Positions 28,001-38,170 of a stretch of 64,000 nt of DNA are shown here, piece after piece. The stretch is taken from contig JAGWUS010000001.1 of the NCBI GenBank assembly GCA_028868305.1, forward strand, positions 124,001 to 188,000, written 5' to 3'. A program made the position numbers and the translations under genes. Within the stretch, counting starts at the first letter, position 1, and each line of letters starts with the position of its first letter. The DNA comes from Burkholderiales bacterium. Its GTDB lineage: Bacteria > Pseudomonadota > Gammaproteobacteria > Burkholderiales > Burkholderiaceae_C. The notes beneath the pieces are model-generated. The model was not told the origin of the DNA and did no database searches. It worked only from the letters and a program-made list of their open reading frames with translations.

Positions 28001-29102
28001 TGGCAATGTGCTCGGGCTTGCCCAGGGTGCTGCCCCAGAGCTTGGACACGGTAAAGCCGGTCAGGCCCGCCTTGGGCTTGGAGCCACGGCCAGTCGCGCC
28101 TTCGTCGCGGATCTCTCCACCTGCACCAGTGGATGCGCCGGGGAACGGCGAGATGGCCGTCGGGTGGTTATGCGTTTCCACCTTCATCAGAATGTGGTTT
28201 GTATCGCTATGCTTTTCATAGCTTGATGCGCTTATTTCACGGGGGCTAGAGGCTGATTTCGCTACAAAACGCTCGACCTGCACACCTTCCATGACCGAGG
28301 CGTTGTCCGAGTACGCGACCAGCATGTATTGGGGTGCCAGCTGGTGCGTGTTGCGGATCATGCCGAACATGCTTTTGTCCTGCGCCACGCCATCGATGGT
28401 GAACTGCGCGTTGAATATCTTGTGGCGGCAGTGTTCGCTGTTGGCCTGGGCAAACATCATCAACTCCACATCGGTGGGGTTGCGGCCCAGGGTGGTGAAA
28501 GCGTTGACCAGGTAGTCGATCTCGTCGGCCGCCAGGGCCAGGCCCCAGTCCTTGTTGGCGCTTTCCAGTGCAGTTTTCCCACCACCCAGCACATCCACAT
28601 GGTCCATCGGTGCCGGATGCAGCGCATGAAACAGGTCCAGCGCCTGGGCGCGGTCCAGCATGGTGCTTTCGGTCATGCGGTCGTGCAGCAGGGCTGCAAC
28701 TTGCTGGAGCTGGTCCGTCGAGAGCGTCGATCTGGACAGCAAGCCGTTCTTGAGCGTGAGACGGTACTCCACCAGACGTTCAATGCGCTTGACGGCAAAC
28801 CCGCAGTTGTGGGCGATGTCGGTGGCTTTGGACGCCCAGGGGCTGACCGTACCAAAGCGCGGCGTTACAACAATGGCTGGGCCATCCGTCGGACCCTGGA
28901 AGGGATCTCCGTAGGTCAGCAGTGCGGCCAACTGGCGTTTCAGGCCTTCGTCAGGCTCCAAATCACTGGCGACCAGGTGGATAAACCGTGCAGCAATGCC
29001 GGAAATTTTGTCGTGGATGCCTTGCAGGGCCGGCAATAGTTGTTGAACGCGAAAGCTGCTCAGGGCGTTGCTGCCCTCAAAAGAGGTGATATGCAGGGTC
29101 AC
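25077..29102 (-). CDS. purL: Phosphoribosylformylglycinamidine synthase
   Basis: The 1341-residue large-type PurL makes FGAM from FGAR, glutamine and ATP in purine synthesis. N-terminal FGAR-AT domains are followed by two AIR-synthetase-like halves ([29 protein letters not shown], then [15 protein letters not shown]). The C-terminal class I glutaminase has [13 protein letters not shown], the nucleophile in GVCNGCQM and HPERVFR. The start is a GTG with no nearby ATG alternative. It is some tens of residues longer than the E. coli enzyme (1295). Part of the excess coincides with two copies of the 55-bp repeat (near residues 281-299 and 1063-1081), one of them just before the glutaminase domain. 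Confidence 0.96.
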   Translation of the reverse strand: MTLHITSFEGSNALSSFRVQQLLPALQGIHDKISGIAARFIHLVASDLEPDEGLKRQLAALLTYGDPFQGPTDGPAIVVTPRFGTVSPWASKATDIAHNCGFAVKRIERLVEYRLTLKNGLLSRSTLSTDQLQQVAALLHDRMTESTMLDRAQALDLFHALHPAPMDHVDVLGGGKTALESANKDWGLALAADEIDYLVNAFTTLGRNPTDVELMMFAQANSEHCRHKIFNAQFTIDGVAQDKSMFGMIRNTHQLAPQYMLVAYSDNASVMEGVQVERFVAKSASSPREISASSYEKHSDTNHILMKVETHNHPTAISPFPGASTGAGGEIRDEGATGRGSKPKAGLTGFTVSKLWGSTLGKPEHIASPLQIMVEGPLGGAAFNNEFGRPNLLGYFREYEQTVASDVDTVQRGYHKPIMIAGGLGVIDATQTHKIEFPAGSLLIQLGGPGMRIGMGGSAASSMATGANAAHLDFDSVQRGNPEIERRAQEVINQCWVQGDKNPILAIHDVGAGGLSNAFPELTNDAGRGARFDLRAVKLEESGMAPKEIWCNESQERYVLAIAPESLAQFQALCERERCPFAVIGVATEERQLQLVDEGAESPVDMPMNVLLGKPPKMHRDVKTVARSFKPLDLTGVDIKKAVIDVLAHPTVASKRFLITIGDRTVGGLTHRDQMIGPWQVPVADCAVTLADFKGFAGEAMSMGERTPLAALDAPASGRMAVAEAITNLLAAPIELPRVKLSANWMAACGEPGEDAALYATVKAVGMELCPALGISIPVGKDSLSMRTQWKDESGDKKVTSPVSLIVSAFATLKDVRGTLTPQLDNGQDTTLVLVDLGHGKNRMATSVLAQTLDQVGDAVPDLEDPQDLVNLVEAVNYLRGKGMILAYHDRSDGGLLATVAEMAFAGKVGVALNVDMLVTEGDGITDSRMDVGDSKNWSGQVSARRDELTLKALFSEELGVVLQVRTMERGDVMQVLRAHGLSQHSHFIGKTRPASSKIDAGKGELHVWRDAKSIFSAQLSDLHQVWDAVSWKIAQQRDNPVCADAEHAAAGAENDPGLHIYVPNSAIAPVESAQAATKNVAPAVLTNRPKVAVLREQGVNSHVEMAYAFTEAGFEAYDVHMTDLQTGRARLQDFNGVVACGGFSYGDTLGAGIGWARSITFNAALADQFKAFFDRQDTFGLGVCNGCQMFAELADIIPGAQDWPRFTTNRSERFEARLSMVEVLESPSLFFKDLAGMRLPIAVAHGEGFANFKYRGNADKAIAAMRFVDNTGAATEAYPFNPNGSPGGLTAVTTADGRFTAMMPHPERVFRNVQMSWTSLDKSEFSPWMELWRNARKWVA
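25858..25912 (+). repeat. Copy B of the 55-bp intragenic repeat (in purL)
   Basis: Reads GCTACGTTTTTAGTAGC, core TAGCTGCTTGTGCA, then TTCCACGGGGGCTATAG and CACTATTT. It is antisense to purL, and the gene reads through it as [14 protein letters not shown] in the linker before the glutaminase domain. The GCTAC/GTAGC arms form a small hairpin. Confidence 0.85.
28205..28259 (+). repeat. Copy C of the 55-bp intragenic repeat (in purL)
   Basis: Reads GCTATGCTTTTCATAGC (a perfect six-pair hairpin GCTATG/CATAGC), then a more diverged middle, CACGGGGGCTAGAGGCTGATTT at the far end. It is antisense to purL but, because of a one-base difference from copy B, is read in another frame ([15 protein letters not shown]), just before the conserved [13 protein letters not shown] motif. 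Confidence 0.8.
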
Positions 29103-29171
29103 TGTGGGGCCTGAAAAGAGAGACGAACCGGATTGGTACTTGCCAGCCGGTAATTTTAACTGCGGTGGGTG

Positions 29172-32100
29172 TCAGCGCAGCAGCTTGTCCAACGCAGTCA
29201 GTAATCCGTCGCGAAGCCTATGCAGCTCCAGGAGTCCGTCAGCAACAGCGGCCTTGAGGCCCTGGGCGTGGGATTGCAGAATCCTGGCTGCTACGGTGTG
29301 CACTTCATCATGGAGCGCGTGCACCGCTGCATGGGCGCCTGGGTTCGCGTAGCTATCCAGACCGCCATCGTGGAGCCATAGACCCACGCGGCACTTAGTC
29401 GCGTCCAAGGGCGGTGGTGCATCCCGCTCACCCCGTAAAAAACTCTCCAATGCGAGCACCCAGGCACGGTGCTCCACACCTGAAAATAACAATGGAAAAT
29501 CTTTGCGTTCCACAACGCGCTGATCCAGCCATTCGGGATAAGTGCGCCAATTTGCAATCCACAAGGGCAATTCTTCAGGGCGCATGGGTTTGGCAATCAC
29601 ATACCCCTGCGCCAACTCGCAGCCCATCCGTAGCAGCATGGTGCCATGCTCCACGGCTTCGACTCCTTCGGCAATCACGGCGAGTCTGAATGCGTTGGTC
29701 AAGCCGATGGTGCCCTCCAGGATTGCCAGGTCATCGGGGTCAATCAGCATGTCGCGCACAAAACTCTGGTCAATTTTGAGCTGTGCTACTGGTAGCCGCT
29801 TGAGGTAAGTCAGCGATGAGTACCCGGTGCCAAAATCGTCCAGTGCAAAGCTGACACCCAGCTCCCGACAGTCTTCCATCACTTTGGAGACGTGGTGCAA
29901 GTCTTCCAACGCGCTGGTTTCCAGCACTTCCAGTTCCAGATCCCCCCTCTCCAAGGCAGGATGTCTGTCCAGAAAAGTGCGTAAGCGCGCTATGAAATCG
30001 CTTTGCTGCAATTGGCGCGCGCCAATATTCACGCTGACTGGCAAATGCAGGCCGGCACGTTTCCACGTCTCCACCTGGGCCAGCGCGGTGTCAATGACCC
30101 ATTCACCCAACTCCACCGCCAGCGGGTGGTCTTCGATCACCGGCAAAAACGCCCCCGGTGTGAGCAGCCCCTGTGTGGGGTGGCGCCAGCGGATCAAGGC
30201 CTCGACCCCAACGACCTTGCCGCTGCGCATGTTCACCTTGGGCTGGTAATGCAACTCAAATTCTTGCGCGTGCAGTGCCAGTCGAATGCTCTCCAACTCT
30301 TCGTGCTGGCCGCGCATGTTGCGGTCCAGTTCAGCGTCAAACACGTGGTAACGGTTCTTGCCCGCCAGCTTGGCCTGGTACATGGCCAGATCGGCCTGGC
30401 GCAGCAACTGGTCAGCATCTACCTCATCGGTCTGTGGAAAAAAGGTAACCCCCACGCTGCCGGACACTCGCAATACCTGGTCACCAAACACGACTGGTTC
30501 CGACACTGCAGAGAGCAACCGGGTAAGCATGTGCACACAGGATTCGACATCCGGCAGGTCCAGCAACACGGCCACAAACTCGTCGCCGCCCAGACGTGCC
30601 AGCGTATCGCCATCGCGCAGCGTCTGCTTCATGCGCTCGGAAACCGCAATCAGCAATTGATCGCCAGCTTCGTGGCCGAAAGCGTCATTCACTGATTTGA
30701 ATCCGTCCAGATCCAGAAATGCCACCGCCAGGAGTTCCTTGCGCCGCAGCACCTGAGCAATACCCTGGTGCATGCGGTCTGCCAGCAGTACCCGATTGGG
30801 TAATCCTGTCAAAGCGTCGTAGTGGGCAATGTGTTCGAGCTGGTTTTGATGCGCTTTGTAGGCAGAAATATCGGAAAACAGGGACACGTAATGCTGCGGC
30901 ACGCCGTCGGCGTCGCGCACAACCGAGATAGTCTGCATCTCGGCATACGTTTCACCGCTTTTGCGGCGATTCCAAATCTCACCGTACCAGTGACCCTTCT
31001 CGATCAGGTCACGCCACATCTTCACATAGTGTTCCCTGCCCTGACGCCCGGAATTCAGGAGGCGCGGATTGCGCCCCAGCACCTCATCGTGCGTGTAGCC
31101 GGTGATTCTGGTGAAGGCGTCGTTGACGTCAATGATGGTGCCGTCGGTAGAGGTGATCATGATGCCTTCGCGTGAATTGGCAAACACACTGGCCAACAGG
31201 CGCAACTTGTCTTCCCCCGCCTTGAGTTCCGAGATGTTGCGCGTCACACTGAGAATATGCGGCACACCATCCAGGTCAATCACACTCGCTGACATCAGCC
31301 CGTGCAGGGTATGACCGTCTTTCGCCCGAAACACGGCTTCCAGATTGGTTACCGTGCCGTGGTTGCGCAGGCCGTCAACGAGCCGCGCTCGGTCCTTAAG
31401 GTCGTTCCAGATATTGATGTCGGCCGATGTGTGCCCTACCACTTCGCTTTCGGTATAGCCCGTAAGCTGCGTAAAACCCCGGTTCACGGAAACGTAAAGA
31501 CCATCATCCAGCCGGTTGATATTGAGGGAATCTGGTGTCAGGTAAAAAGCACGACGAAAACGCTCTTCGCTCACTGCGAGTGCTGTTTGAATGCGCTTGT
31601 ATTCGGAAATGTCCTCATAAATTCCCAAAACCCCAACAATGGCCTTGCCGTCATCACGCAGTGGTACTTTGGAGGTGCGCAGCCAAATAGTGCGCCCGTC
31701 GGGCGTGGTTTGCGGTTCGTCGAAAAACAGTTTGGGTACACCGGAGTCCATCACGGCGCGGTCGTCCGCACGGTACAACTCTGCCTGGGCCGCCCATCCC
31801 ATTTGGTAGTCGTCCCGGCCAATGACGTTGTCTGGATGTGGCATGCCTGCATCTGCAGCAAATGCCATGTTGCAGCCGAGGTAGCGCAGGTCGCGGTCTT
31901 TCCAGAACACGCGCATAGGCACCGTATTAACAACGGAAACCAACAGATTGCGTGACTCAGCTAAGGCCGCCTCAGCCGCTTTGTTGGCAGTAATGTCCCA
32001 GATGTCACCAATGAAATGCTGCAATTGCCCACGCTCGTCGCGGGTAGCAATAATGGACAGCCGCGCGTTGTACAAGGTGCCGTCCTTTTTGCGGTTAACC

Positions 32101-33311
32101 ACCTCACCATGCCAGTCGCCCTTCTGGAGCAGCACGCGCCACAGCTCCGCGTAAAACGCACTGTCTTGCTGCCCCGAACCCAACAGCCGAGGGTTCCTCC
32201 CGATGACTTCATGGGCACCCCAACCGGTAATGCGGCTGAAAGCCGGGTTCACTGAAATGATGTTGGCCCGCGCGTCCGTAATGATGATGGCTTCGGCACT
32301 GGCCTCGAACACCGTGGCATTGATGCGCTGCAGTCGCTCCATTTCTTCGCGCTGGAAGTTGTACTGCTTCTGGCGGCGTAAAAAGAACAGTGACACAAAG
32401 ATGACCATGACCAGTGCCGGTACAACAATGGCCACCAGTGCAGTCGCTCTCGCCTGCCAATAGCCCAAAGCCAGTGCACGTGGTCGCTGTACAAAAACGG
32501 CCAGAGGATAGAGCTGCGAGGCCTTATAGGCGACAAGTTGGGTGCCCCTGACACCATCCTCCAGCTCCAACTGACCCGACTCAACGTCATCCAGGTGGAC
32601 ACCTTCAGCTACGAAATCCCGCATTACACCGACTCTGGCTGCGCCTGAGTCCATCAGTACCATACCGTCGTAGCGCACTACAACTGCCGCACCTTCCGAC
32701 CCGGGCAATGCCTGGGCGACATGGGAAATGAAAAAATCGGGATTCAGCGCAATCAACAAGCGCACCGAGCTGCCGCCAACGGTGGTGTCTTTGGCAATCG
32801 GGACGAAATACTGCTCGATCGCCGTGCTTGCCTGTTGCTGTTTAACGGGATGACCCGTTGCAAAATCCCTTCCGGCCCAGGGAGCGCCAATAGTCAAGAC
32901 TTCGGCAGTCTGTGATGTGGGAGGCCAGAAATTTTGCGGGTCCACCACAAGCCCCCTGTTGGCTGCATTGGAGCTTGCGATGATGCGGTTGCCTTTATCC
33001 AGCACCGACATAGAGCGCAAAAATGGTGATTCACGCAGGGCGTCCAGTAGAGACGCTTCCGTTTCTTTCACCGCCAGAGCGCCGTTGCGGGTGCGGAGCG
33101 CCTGCTGGCCAGCGGTCTCGGCAAAGCGCAAATTCTGGGTTACAAATTCCTCCAAATTTCGGGCATGCATTTCAGATATTTCGTAGCCATCGGCAATGAC
33201 ATCGCGCTGCAATAGCCACAAGGTGTAGCCCGTCACACTTAAAACGGCCACAACAAACAGCACTAACCCGGCGATCAATGCCAGGCGAAGTTGATTGATA
33301 GAGTGGGTCAC
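29172..33311 (-). CDS. Membrane PAS-GGDEF-EAL protein with C-terminal CZB domain
   Basis: A 1379-residue c-di-GMP signalling protein. A first transmembrane helix (about 10-34) and a second (about 290-311) bracket a periplasmic dCACHE-like sensor. Four PAS regions follow (about 325-445, 450-570, 580-695, 705-820). The GGDEF domain (about 825-985) keeps GGDEF at 908-912 and the RDGD inhibitory site five residues earlier. The EAL domain (about 1005-1250) keeps EAL at 1037-1039, DDFGTGYSS and IAEGVE, so both activities look possible. The last 110 residues resemble a chemoreceptor zinc-binding domain: HRAW, KCRVGLW with Cys1307, and HALHDEVH (His1334, His1338). It overlaps the upstream binding-protein gene by four bases. 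Confidence 0.9.
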   Translation of the reverse strand: MTHSINQLRLALIAGLVLFVVAVLSVTGYTLWLLQRDVIADGYEISEMHARNLEEFVTQNLRFAETAGQQALRTRNGALAVKETEASLLDALRESPFLRSMSVLDKGNRIIASSNAANRGLVVDPQNFWPPTSQTAEVLTIGAPWAGRDFATGHPVKQQQASTAIEQYFVPIAKDTTVGGSSVRLLIALNPDFFISHVAQALPGSEGAAVVVRYDGMVLMDSGAARVGVMRDFVAEGVHLDDVESGQLELEDGVRGTQLVAYKASQLYPLAVFVQRPRALALGYWQARATALVAIVVPALVMVIFVSLFFLRRQKQYNFQREEMERLQRINATVFEASAEAIIITDARANIISVNPAFSRITGWGAHEVIGRNPRLLGSGQQDSAFYAELWRVLLQKGDWHGEVVNRKKDGTLYNARLSIIATRDERGQLQHFIGDIWDITANKAAEAALAESRNLLVSVVNTVPMRVFWKDRDLRYLGCNMAFAADAGMPHPDNVIGRDDYQMGWAAQAELYRADDRAVMDSGVPKLFFDEPQTTPDGRTIWLRTSKVPLRDDGKAIVGVLGIYEDISEYKRIQTALAVSEERFRRAFYLTPDSLNINRLDDGLYVSVNRGFTQLTGYTESEVVGHTSADINIWNDLKDRARLVDGLRNHGTVTNLEAVFRAKDGHTLHGLMSASVIDLDGVPHILSVTRNISELKAGEDKLRLLASVFANSREGIMITSTDGTIIDVNDAFTRITGYTHDEVLGRNPRLLNSGRQGREHYVKMWRDLIEKGHWYGEIWNRRKSGETYAEMQTISVVRDADGVPQHYVSLFSDISAYKAHQNQLEHIAHYDALTGLPNRVLLADRMHQGIAQVLRRKELLAVAFLDLDGFKSVNDAFGHEAGDQLLIAVSERMKQTLRDGDTLARLGGDEFVAVLLDLPDVESCVHMLTRLLSAVSEPVVFGDQVLRVSGSVGVTFFPQTDEVDADQLLRQADLAMYQAKLAGKNRYHVFDAELDRNMRGQHEELESIRLALHAQEFELHYQPKVNMRSGKVVGVEALIRWRHPTQGLLTPGAFLPVIEDHPLAVELGEWVIDTALAQVETWKRAGLHLPVSVNIGARQLQQSDFIARLRTFLDRHPALERGDLELEVLETSALEDLHHVSKVMEDCRELGVSFALDDFGTGYSSLTYLKRLPVAQLKIDQSFVRDMLIDPDDLAILEGTIGLTNAFRLAVIAEGVEAVEHGTMLLRMGCELAQGYVIAKPMRPEELPLWIANWRTYPEWLDQRVVERKDFPLLFSGVEHRAWVLALESFLRGERDAPPPLDATKCRVGLWLHDGGLDSYANPGAHAAVHALHDEVHTVAARILQSHAQGLKAAVADGLLELHRLRDGLLTALDKLLR

Positions 33312-34111
33312 GGTGCGACGATAGGTTCCAGCTTGTACCGCCGGGCTGCCGACATCAAGCGGCCGTCCCGCTTGATGTCGCTCACAAACCGTTCTACCCG
33401 CGTATGCCAGTGGTCATCACCGGGCTTCATTGCGTAGGCATAAGGTGTAATGTGCAACGGGCTTGGCGGAGCCACCAGACGTGCCCATTCGGCATTCACA
33501 AGAAACCGCTGGCTGTAGGGATAGTCGGTCATGAACACATCAGCACGCCCCGCCTGCACTTCGTTTTCCCGCGCAAACGGTGTATCTAAAACAAGAAGTT
33601 GTGCGGCTTTCAACAGCTGTTTCATTACAGGTTCATGCAAAGTGCCCTTGGCTACGGCCACCACAGACCCAGCCTTGTCAATGTCGTCCCATTCTTTGAT
33701 CCGGCGATTGGATTTGCTGGCAATGGCATAAATATCGCTCGCCAGATGGGGTTTGGTAAAGCGCAGTTTTTCAGCGCGCAGCGGCGTAATTCCAATGGCA
33801 AACATGGCCAGGTCACAGCGGTCCTGCGTCACGTCATCGATGAGTTTGGCGAAAGAACTGTCGACAAACTCTACCGATACGCCGAGGTCCTTGCCCAGTT
33901 CCCGCGCCAGATCAATGTCGATGCCGGACAGCTGCTGCGTCTTGGGGTTGCGATAGGTAATGCTGTAATAGTCGGGCCAAATACACACCCTCATGATTTT
34001 GGAGGCAGCAATGCGCTCCAAGTGTCCTCGGGCTGGCTCCGCAGCCTGTACCGCTGCGACTAGTGTGACTATGCCAAAGGCCCATAGCCCCAGCTTTTTT
34101 GAAAAACACAT
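33308..34111 (-). CDS. Periplasmic amino-acid-type solute-binding protein
   Basis: A 267-residue type II solute-binding protein (SBP_bac_3 family) with a signal peptide (MCFSKKLGLWAFGIVTLVAAVQA). ASKIMRVCIWPDYYSITYRNPKTQ is the first lobe, LSGIDIDLARELGKDLGV the helical motif that carries the ligand-binding pattern, and CDLAMFAIGITPLRAEKLRFTKP the family's hinge motif. No ABC permease is adjacent; instead its stop overlaps the start of the PAS-GGDEF-EAL gene. It may therefore sense rather than transport, delivering an occupied protein to the periplasmic part of the receptor. This is inference from overlap alone. Confidence 0.88.
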   Translation of the reverse strand: MCFSKKLGLWAFGIVTLVAAVQAAEPARGHLERIAASKIMRVCIWPDYYSITYRNPKTQQLSGIDIDLARELGKDLGVSVEFVDSSFAKLIDDVTQDRCDLAMFAIGITPLRAEKLRFTKPHLASDIYAIASKSNRRIKEWDDIDKAGSVVAVAKGTLHEPVMKQLLKAAQLLVLDTPFARENEVQAGRADVFMTDYPYSQRFLVNAEWARLVAPPSPLHITPYAYAMKPGDDHWHTRVERFVSDIKRDGRLMSAARRYKLEPIVAP

Positions 34112-34141
34112 CCAACGACCTGACCTTTCTTTGGTTGCGGG

Positions 34142-34169
34142 ATTATCTGGGAAGTCTCAACGACGACAA
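34142..34169 (-). promoter_or_regulatory. Promoter of the binding-protein/c-di-GMP operon
   Basis: On the minus strand TTGTCG (34164-34169) and GATAAT (34142-34147) are separated by 16 bases, a fair sigma70-type arrangement. The start codon lies 30 bases downstream, with AAAGG before it as a ribosome-binding site. Confidence 0.5.
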
Positions 34170-34206
34170 ACGAATAGTCCCTTACCTGCGGGGACAAGAG
34201 GGCCAA

Positions 34207-34222
34207 TGGGATAATAGCTGCC
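34207..34222 (+). promoter_or_regulatory. Extended -10 element directly before map
   Basis: TGGGATAAT (GATAAT at 34210-34215) ends seven bases before the ATG of map. No Shine-Dalgarno site is present. It is divergent from the promoter at 34142-34169. Confidence 0.5.
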
Positions 34223-35038
34223 ATGACTATCACCTATAAAGACGCTGAAGGCATCGCAGGCATGCGCCTGGCCGGCCGGTTGACGGCCGAAGTTTTGGAC
34301 TACCTGACGCCGTTCATCAAGCCCGGCATCACCACCAACGAAATCGACAAGCTGGCGCACGATTACATCGTGGATGTGCAAAAAGCCATCCCTGCGCCAC
34401 TGAACTACACCGGTGGGGGCAATAAGCCCTACCCTAAGTCGATCTGCACCTCGATCAACCACCAGGTTTGCCACGGCATTCCCAATGACAAGCCTTTGAA
34501 AAAGGGCGATATCGTCAATGTGGACGTCACCGTCATCAAGGATGGCTGGCACGGCGATTCCAGCCGCATGTTCTTGGTGGGCGAAGTGTCCATTGCCGCC
34601 AGACGCCTGTGCGCCGTGACCTACGACGCCATGTGGCACGGTATCAAAATGGTCAAGCCCGGTATTCATCTGGGTGATATTGGTCACGCCATCCAGAAAT
34701 TTGCCGAAAGCCAGGGTTTTAGCGTGGTGCGCGAATTCTGTGGCCACGGCATTGGCAAGGGCTTTCACGAAGAGCCTCAGGTGCTGCATTATGGGCGCCC
34801 AGGCACCCTGGAGCAGATCAAGGAAGGCATGACCTTCACCATCGAGCCCATGATTAACATTGGCGGCAAGGACATCAAGGAAGGTCCCGAGAAAGACGGT
34901 TGGAGCATCGTCACCAAAGACCGCTCCCTGTCGGCCCAATGGGAACATACTGTGCTGGTGACACCCACCGGCTACGAAGTGCTGACGCTGTCCGACGCCA
35001 GCCCACCGATACCGGCGTTTGTTCCTGCGCAGGTCTGA
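34223..35038 (+). CDS. map: Type I methionine aminopeptidase
   Basis: A 271-residue pita-bread-fold metalloprotease that removes the N-terminal methionine from nascent proteins. The two metal-binding aspartates lie in GDIVNVDVTVIKDGWHGDSSRMF, the histidine in REFCGHGIGKGFHEEPQVLHYG, and the two glutamates in TIEPMINIGG and QWEHTVLV. The start at 34223 gives a family-normal N-terminus (MTITYKDAEGIAGMRLAGRL). glnD follows nine bases later and is probably cotranscribed. Confidence 0.96.
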   Translation: MTITYKDAEGIAGMRLAGRLTAEVLDYLTPFIKPGITTNEIDKLAHDYIVDVQKAIPAPLNYTGGGNKPYPKSICTSINHQVCHGIPNDKPLKKGDIVNVDVTVIKDGWHGDSSRMFLVGEVSIAARRLCAVTYDAMWHGIKMVKPGIHLGDIGHAIQKFAESQGFSVVREFCGHGIGKGFHEEPQVLHYGRPGTLEQIKEGMTFTIEPMINIGGKDIKEGPEKDGWSIVTKDRSLSAQWEHTVLVTPTGYEVLTLSDASPPIPAFVPAQV

Positions 35039-35047
35039 CCTTCTGCC

Positions 35048-37645
35048 ATGGCTGATCTCAAGGCTCTGCGCACCCAATACCGGACTGAGAAAGCGCAGGT
35101 CCTGCAGGGCATGGGCGCGACAGATGCCTCCGCCCGCAACGTGCGCAACGGCTTGCGCAAGCTGTCAAAGCAAGCCGATGCGGTACTTTCCCAGCTCTGG
35201 TCGCTTGCCGGTCTGGATGCGCCAATGGCCCTGCTGGCGGTGGGAGGCTTTGGCCGCGGTGAGCTTTTCCCGCACTCCGATGTCGATGTGCTGTTGCTCT
35301 TGCCTGATGGTCACAGCCCGGAGACCGATGCCGCACTCAAGGCTAGGATAGAGACATTCATTGGCTTTTGCTGGGATGTGGGTCTGGAGATCGGTTCCAG
35401 CGTGCGTACGCTCCCCGAGTGCCTGGCCGAAGCCGAACGGGACGTCACCGTCCAGACCTCCCTGCTGGAGTGCCGGCTGATCACCGGTAGCGCGGCCTTG
35501 GTTGACCAGTTCCAGAATGCTTTCTTTGCAGCCATGGACCCCAGAGCCTTCTTTGTGGCCAAAACGCTGGAAATGCACCAGCGCCATACCAAGTTTGAGG
35601 ATACACCCTACTCCCTGGAACCCAATTGCAAGGAGTCTCCCGGCGGGTTGCGCGACTTGCAGGTGATCCTGTGGGTGGCCAAGGCCGCAGGCTATGGCGA
35701 CGAATGGGCTGCAATGGCCGCCAACGGGCTAGCCACACCGTTTGAAGTCCGGCAAATCCAACGCAATGAATCCCTGCTGTACATGATTCGCGCCCGGCTG
35801 CACCTGATTGCCAAACGGCGTGAAGACCGGCTGATATTCGATCTGCAAAACGCGGTGGCCGAGTCATTTGGATACCGGGGAACAGAACCCACCGCAGACA
35901 AACGCTTCTTCGTTCGCGCTAGCGAACAGTTGATGAAGCGCTACTACTGGGCGGCCAAGGCAGTATCGCAGCTCAACCAGATTCTGCTGATGAACATCGA
36001 GGAGCGGCTCAACCCCTCCACCCATGCACCCCGCCCCATCAATGCGCATTTCAATGAGAAGGCCGGCATGGTCGACGTGGCCAGTGACGACCTGTACCAG
36101 CGCCACCCCCACGCCATTCTGGAAACTTTCCATGTGTACCAGACCACCGTGGGCGTCAAGGGGCTGTCGGCCCGTACCCTGCGCGCGCTTTACAACGCCC
36201 GCGAGTTGATGGACGCGAAGTTTCGCAAAGACCCGGTCAACCGGGATACCTTCCGCAAGATTTTGATGGAGCCGGTCGGCATCACCCATGCCATGCGACT
36301 CATGAACCAGACATCGGTGCTGGGCCGCTATCTGTGGGTGTTTCGCCGCATCGTGGGGCAGATGCAGCATGACCTGTTCCATGTGTACACCGTGGACCAG
36401 CACATCCTGATGGTGCTGCGCAATATGCGGCGCTTCTTCATCGTGGAGCATGCCCACGAGTACCCGTTTTGCTCCCAGCTGGCCGCGGGCTGGGACAAGC
36501 CCTGGCTGTTGTATGCGGCCGCCCTGTTCCACGACATTGCCAAGGGCCGGGGTGGTGACCACTCCGAACTGGGAAAAGCCGAAGTGCGGCGTTTCTGCAA
36601 GGACCACGGGATTGCCCAGGAAGACGCGCAGCTGATCGAGTTTGTGGTTGGCGAACACCTGACCATGAGCCGTATCGCCCAGAAATCGGACCTGAGCGAC
36701 CCTGACGTGATTGCTGAATTTGCCAAACGTGTGGGCAACGAACGCAATCTGACCGCCCTGTACCTGCTGACCGTGGCCGATATCCGAGGTACCAGCCCCA
36801 AAGTGTGGAATGCCTGGAAAGGCAAGCTGCTCGAAGACCTGTACAAGTACACCACCCGGGTGCTCGGTGGTCGGGCGCCCGACCCGGATGCCGAGGTGGA
36901 GGCCCGCAAACGCGAAGCGCTGGTGCAGGTCGCGCTGTATGCCATGCCTTACGAGGCACACAAAGCCTTGTGGGACACGCTGGATGTGAGTTATTTCATG
37001 CGCCACGACGCGGCAGACATTGCCTGGCACGCCAAGCAGCTGTCACGCCATGAAGCAACCGAAGCGCCCATCGTGCGTGCCAGGCTATCACCGGTGGGCG
37101 AAGGCCTGCAGGTATTGGTGTACACCAGAGACCAGAGTGACCTGTTTGCCCGCATTTGCGGCTACTTTGACCAGTCCGGTTTCAGCATCCTGGACGCACG
37201 CATTCACACCAGCAAGACCGGCTATGCGCTGGACACCTTTCAGGTCGTATCCAGCGCGGATATGGAAGACCATTACCGCGAACTCATCAATATGCTGGAG
37301 CGTGGTCTGAGTGAGGCCATCGCCCTTGCAGGGCCGTTGCCAACGCCGAGCCGCGGCCGGGTTTCACGCCGTGTCAAGAGCTTTCCGATTGCACCACGGG
37401 TCACACTGCGTCCTGATGAAAAAGCGCAGAACTGGCTGCTCAATATATCGGCTAGCGACCGCCTGGGCCTGCTGTATTGCGTGGCACGCGTTCTGGCCAA
37501 GCACCAGATCGAAGTGCAACTCGCCAAGGTGGCCACATTGGGCGAGCGGGTGGAAGACACCTTCCTGATCCACGGCTCCCAACTGCAGCACAACCGCGCC
37601 CAGATCGAGATTGAAACCGAACTGCTGGACGCGCTGGCGGCTTGA
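35048..37645 (+). CDS. glnD: PII uridylyltransferase / uridylyl-removing enzyme
   Basis: The 865-residue nitrogen sensor modifies PII proteins (GlnB/GlnK) in response to glutamine. The nucleotidyltransferase domain has [26 protein letters not shown] with the two catalytic aspartates. A GlnD linker domain follows. The HD phosphohydrolase is at about residues 475-560 ([21 protein letters not shown]). Two ACT domains fill the last 180 residues ([21 protein letters not shown] and [20 protein letters not shown]). The order map-glnD is common in betaproteobacteria. Confidence 0.96.
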   Translation: MADLKALRTQYRTEKAQVLQGMGATDASARNVRNGLRKLSKQADAVLSQLWSLAGLDAPMALLAVGGFGRGELFPHSDVDVLLLLPDGHSPETDAALKARIETFIGFCWDVGLEIGSSVRTLPECLAEAERDVTVQTSLLECRLITGSAALVDQFQNAFFAAMDPRAFFVAKTLEMHQRHTKFEDTPYSLEPNCKESPGGLRDLQVILWVAKAAGYGDEWAAMAANGLATPFEVRQIQRNESLLYMIRARLHLIAKRREDRLIFDLQNAVAESFGYRGTEPTADKRFFVRASEQLMKRYYWAAKAVSQLNQILLMNIEERLNPSTHAPRPINAHFNEKAGMVDVASDDLYQRHPHAILETFHVYQTTVGVKGLSARTLRALYNARELMDAKFRKDPVNRDTFRKILMEPVGITHAMRLMNQTSVLGRYLWVFRRIVGQMQHDLFHVYTVDQHILMVLRNMRRFFIVEHAHEYPFCSQLAAGWDKPWLLYAAALFHDIAKGRGGDHSELGKAEVRRFCKDHGIAQEDAQLIEFVVGEHLTMSRIAQKSDLSDPDVIAEFAKRVGNERNLTALYLLTVADIRGTSPKVWNAWKGKLLEDLYKYTTRVLGGRAPDPDAEVEARKREALVQVALYAMPYEAHKALWDTLDVSYFMRHDAADIAWHAKQLSRHEATEAPIVRARLSPVGEGLQVLVYTRDQSDLFARICGYFDQSGFSILDARIHTSKTGYALDTFQVVSSADMEDHYRELINMLERGLSEAIALAGPLPTPSRGRVSRRVKSFPIAPRVTLRPDEKAQNWLLNISASDRLGLLYCVARVLAKHQIEVQLAKVATLGERVEDTFLIHGSQLQHNRAQIEIETELLDALAA

Positions 37646-37711
37646 CGACTGCCTGTTTTTCGCTGGGTGCCATCTCGTAACGCCACTATTTTCTGGACAC
37701 GGAGGTAGCAG

Positions 37712-38170
37712 ATGTTCGTACAGTGGAAAAATGAACTGAATTTGGGAAACGCCCTGATCGACACGCAGCACCGCATGCTCATGATGCTCTGCCGCAAGCT
37801 TGACATTGCCATCAAGTCAAACGAGTCGGCCCAAGCAATTCAGCGGGTAATGCTTGAGGTCAGAAAATTCGTTGAGTTCCATTTTGTGAGTGAACAGAAC
37901 CTTATGCACGAAATTGGTTATCCAGAAGTGGAGGCCCATTCCAAAATTCACACCGGGCTATTGATCGATTTAAATGTTCAATTTTCCAAGATCCATCACA
38001 AGACAGAATTCCCTGAAGATTTTCTTTTCGAATTGAACGATTGGCTACTAGGCCATTTGATGCATGAAGACATGAAGCTTGCGCAATATGTGAATAGTGC
38101 CAGCGTGCGCCCGATTGGCGAACATCTTTATGAGCAATTCCATCTTGCGAATGAAAACGGACAACGCTAA
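37712..38170 (+). CDS. Bacteriohemerythrin
   Basis: The 152-residue protein shows all seven ligands of a hemerythrin di-iron site: His20 in IDTQHRML, His57 and Glu61 in EFHFVSEQ, His76 and His80 in HSKIH, His115 and Asp120 in HLMHED. Such proteins bind O2 reversibly and may deliver or sense oxygen, or respond to nitric oxide. A strong GGAGGT lies before the start. Its codon use is visibly AT-richer than that of glnD or ligA, suggesting later acquisition or weak expression constraints. It stands alone. Confidence 0.92.
   Translation: MFVQWKNELNLGNALIDTQHRMLMMLCRKLDIAIKSNESAQAIQRVMLEVRKFVEFHFVSEQNLMHEIGYPEVEAHSKIHTGLLIDLNVQFSKIHHKTEFPEDFLFELNDWLLGHLMHEDMKLAQYVNSASVRPIGEHLYEQFHLANENGQR

Noticed and set aside
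24969-28226. A 1085-codon open frame on the plus strand opposite purL, and similar long frames such as 2677-4104, 3756-5156 and 7298-8491
   Set aside because: They mirror GC-rich genes in the opposite frame, with His/Gly/Gln/Val-rich low-complexity translations, no recognisable domain and no ribosome-binding site. Codon bias of the real gene explains them.
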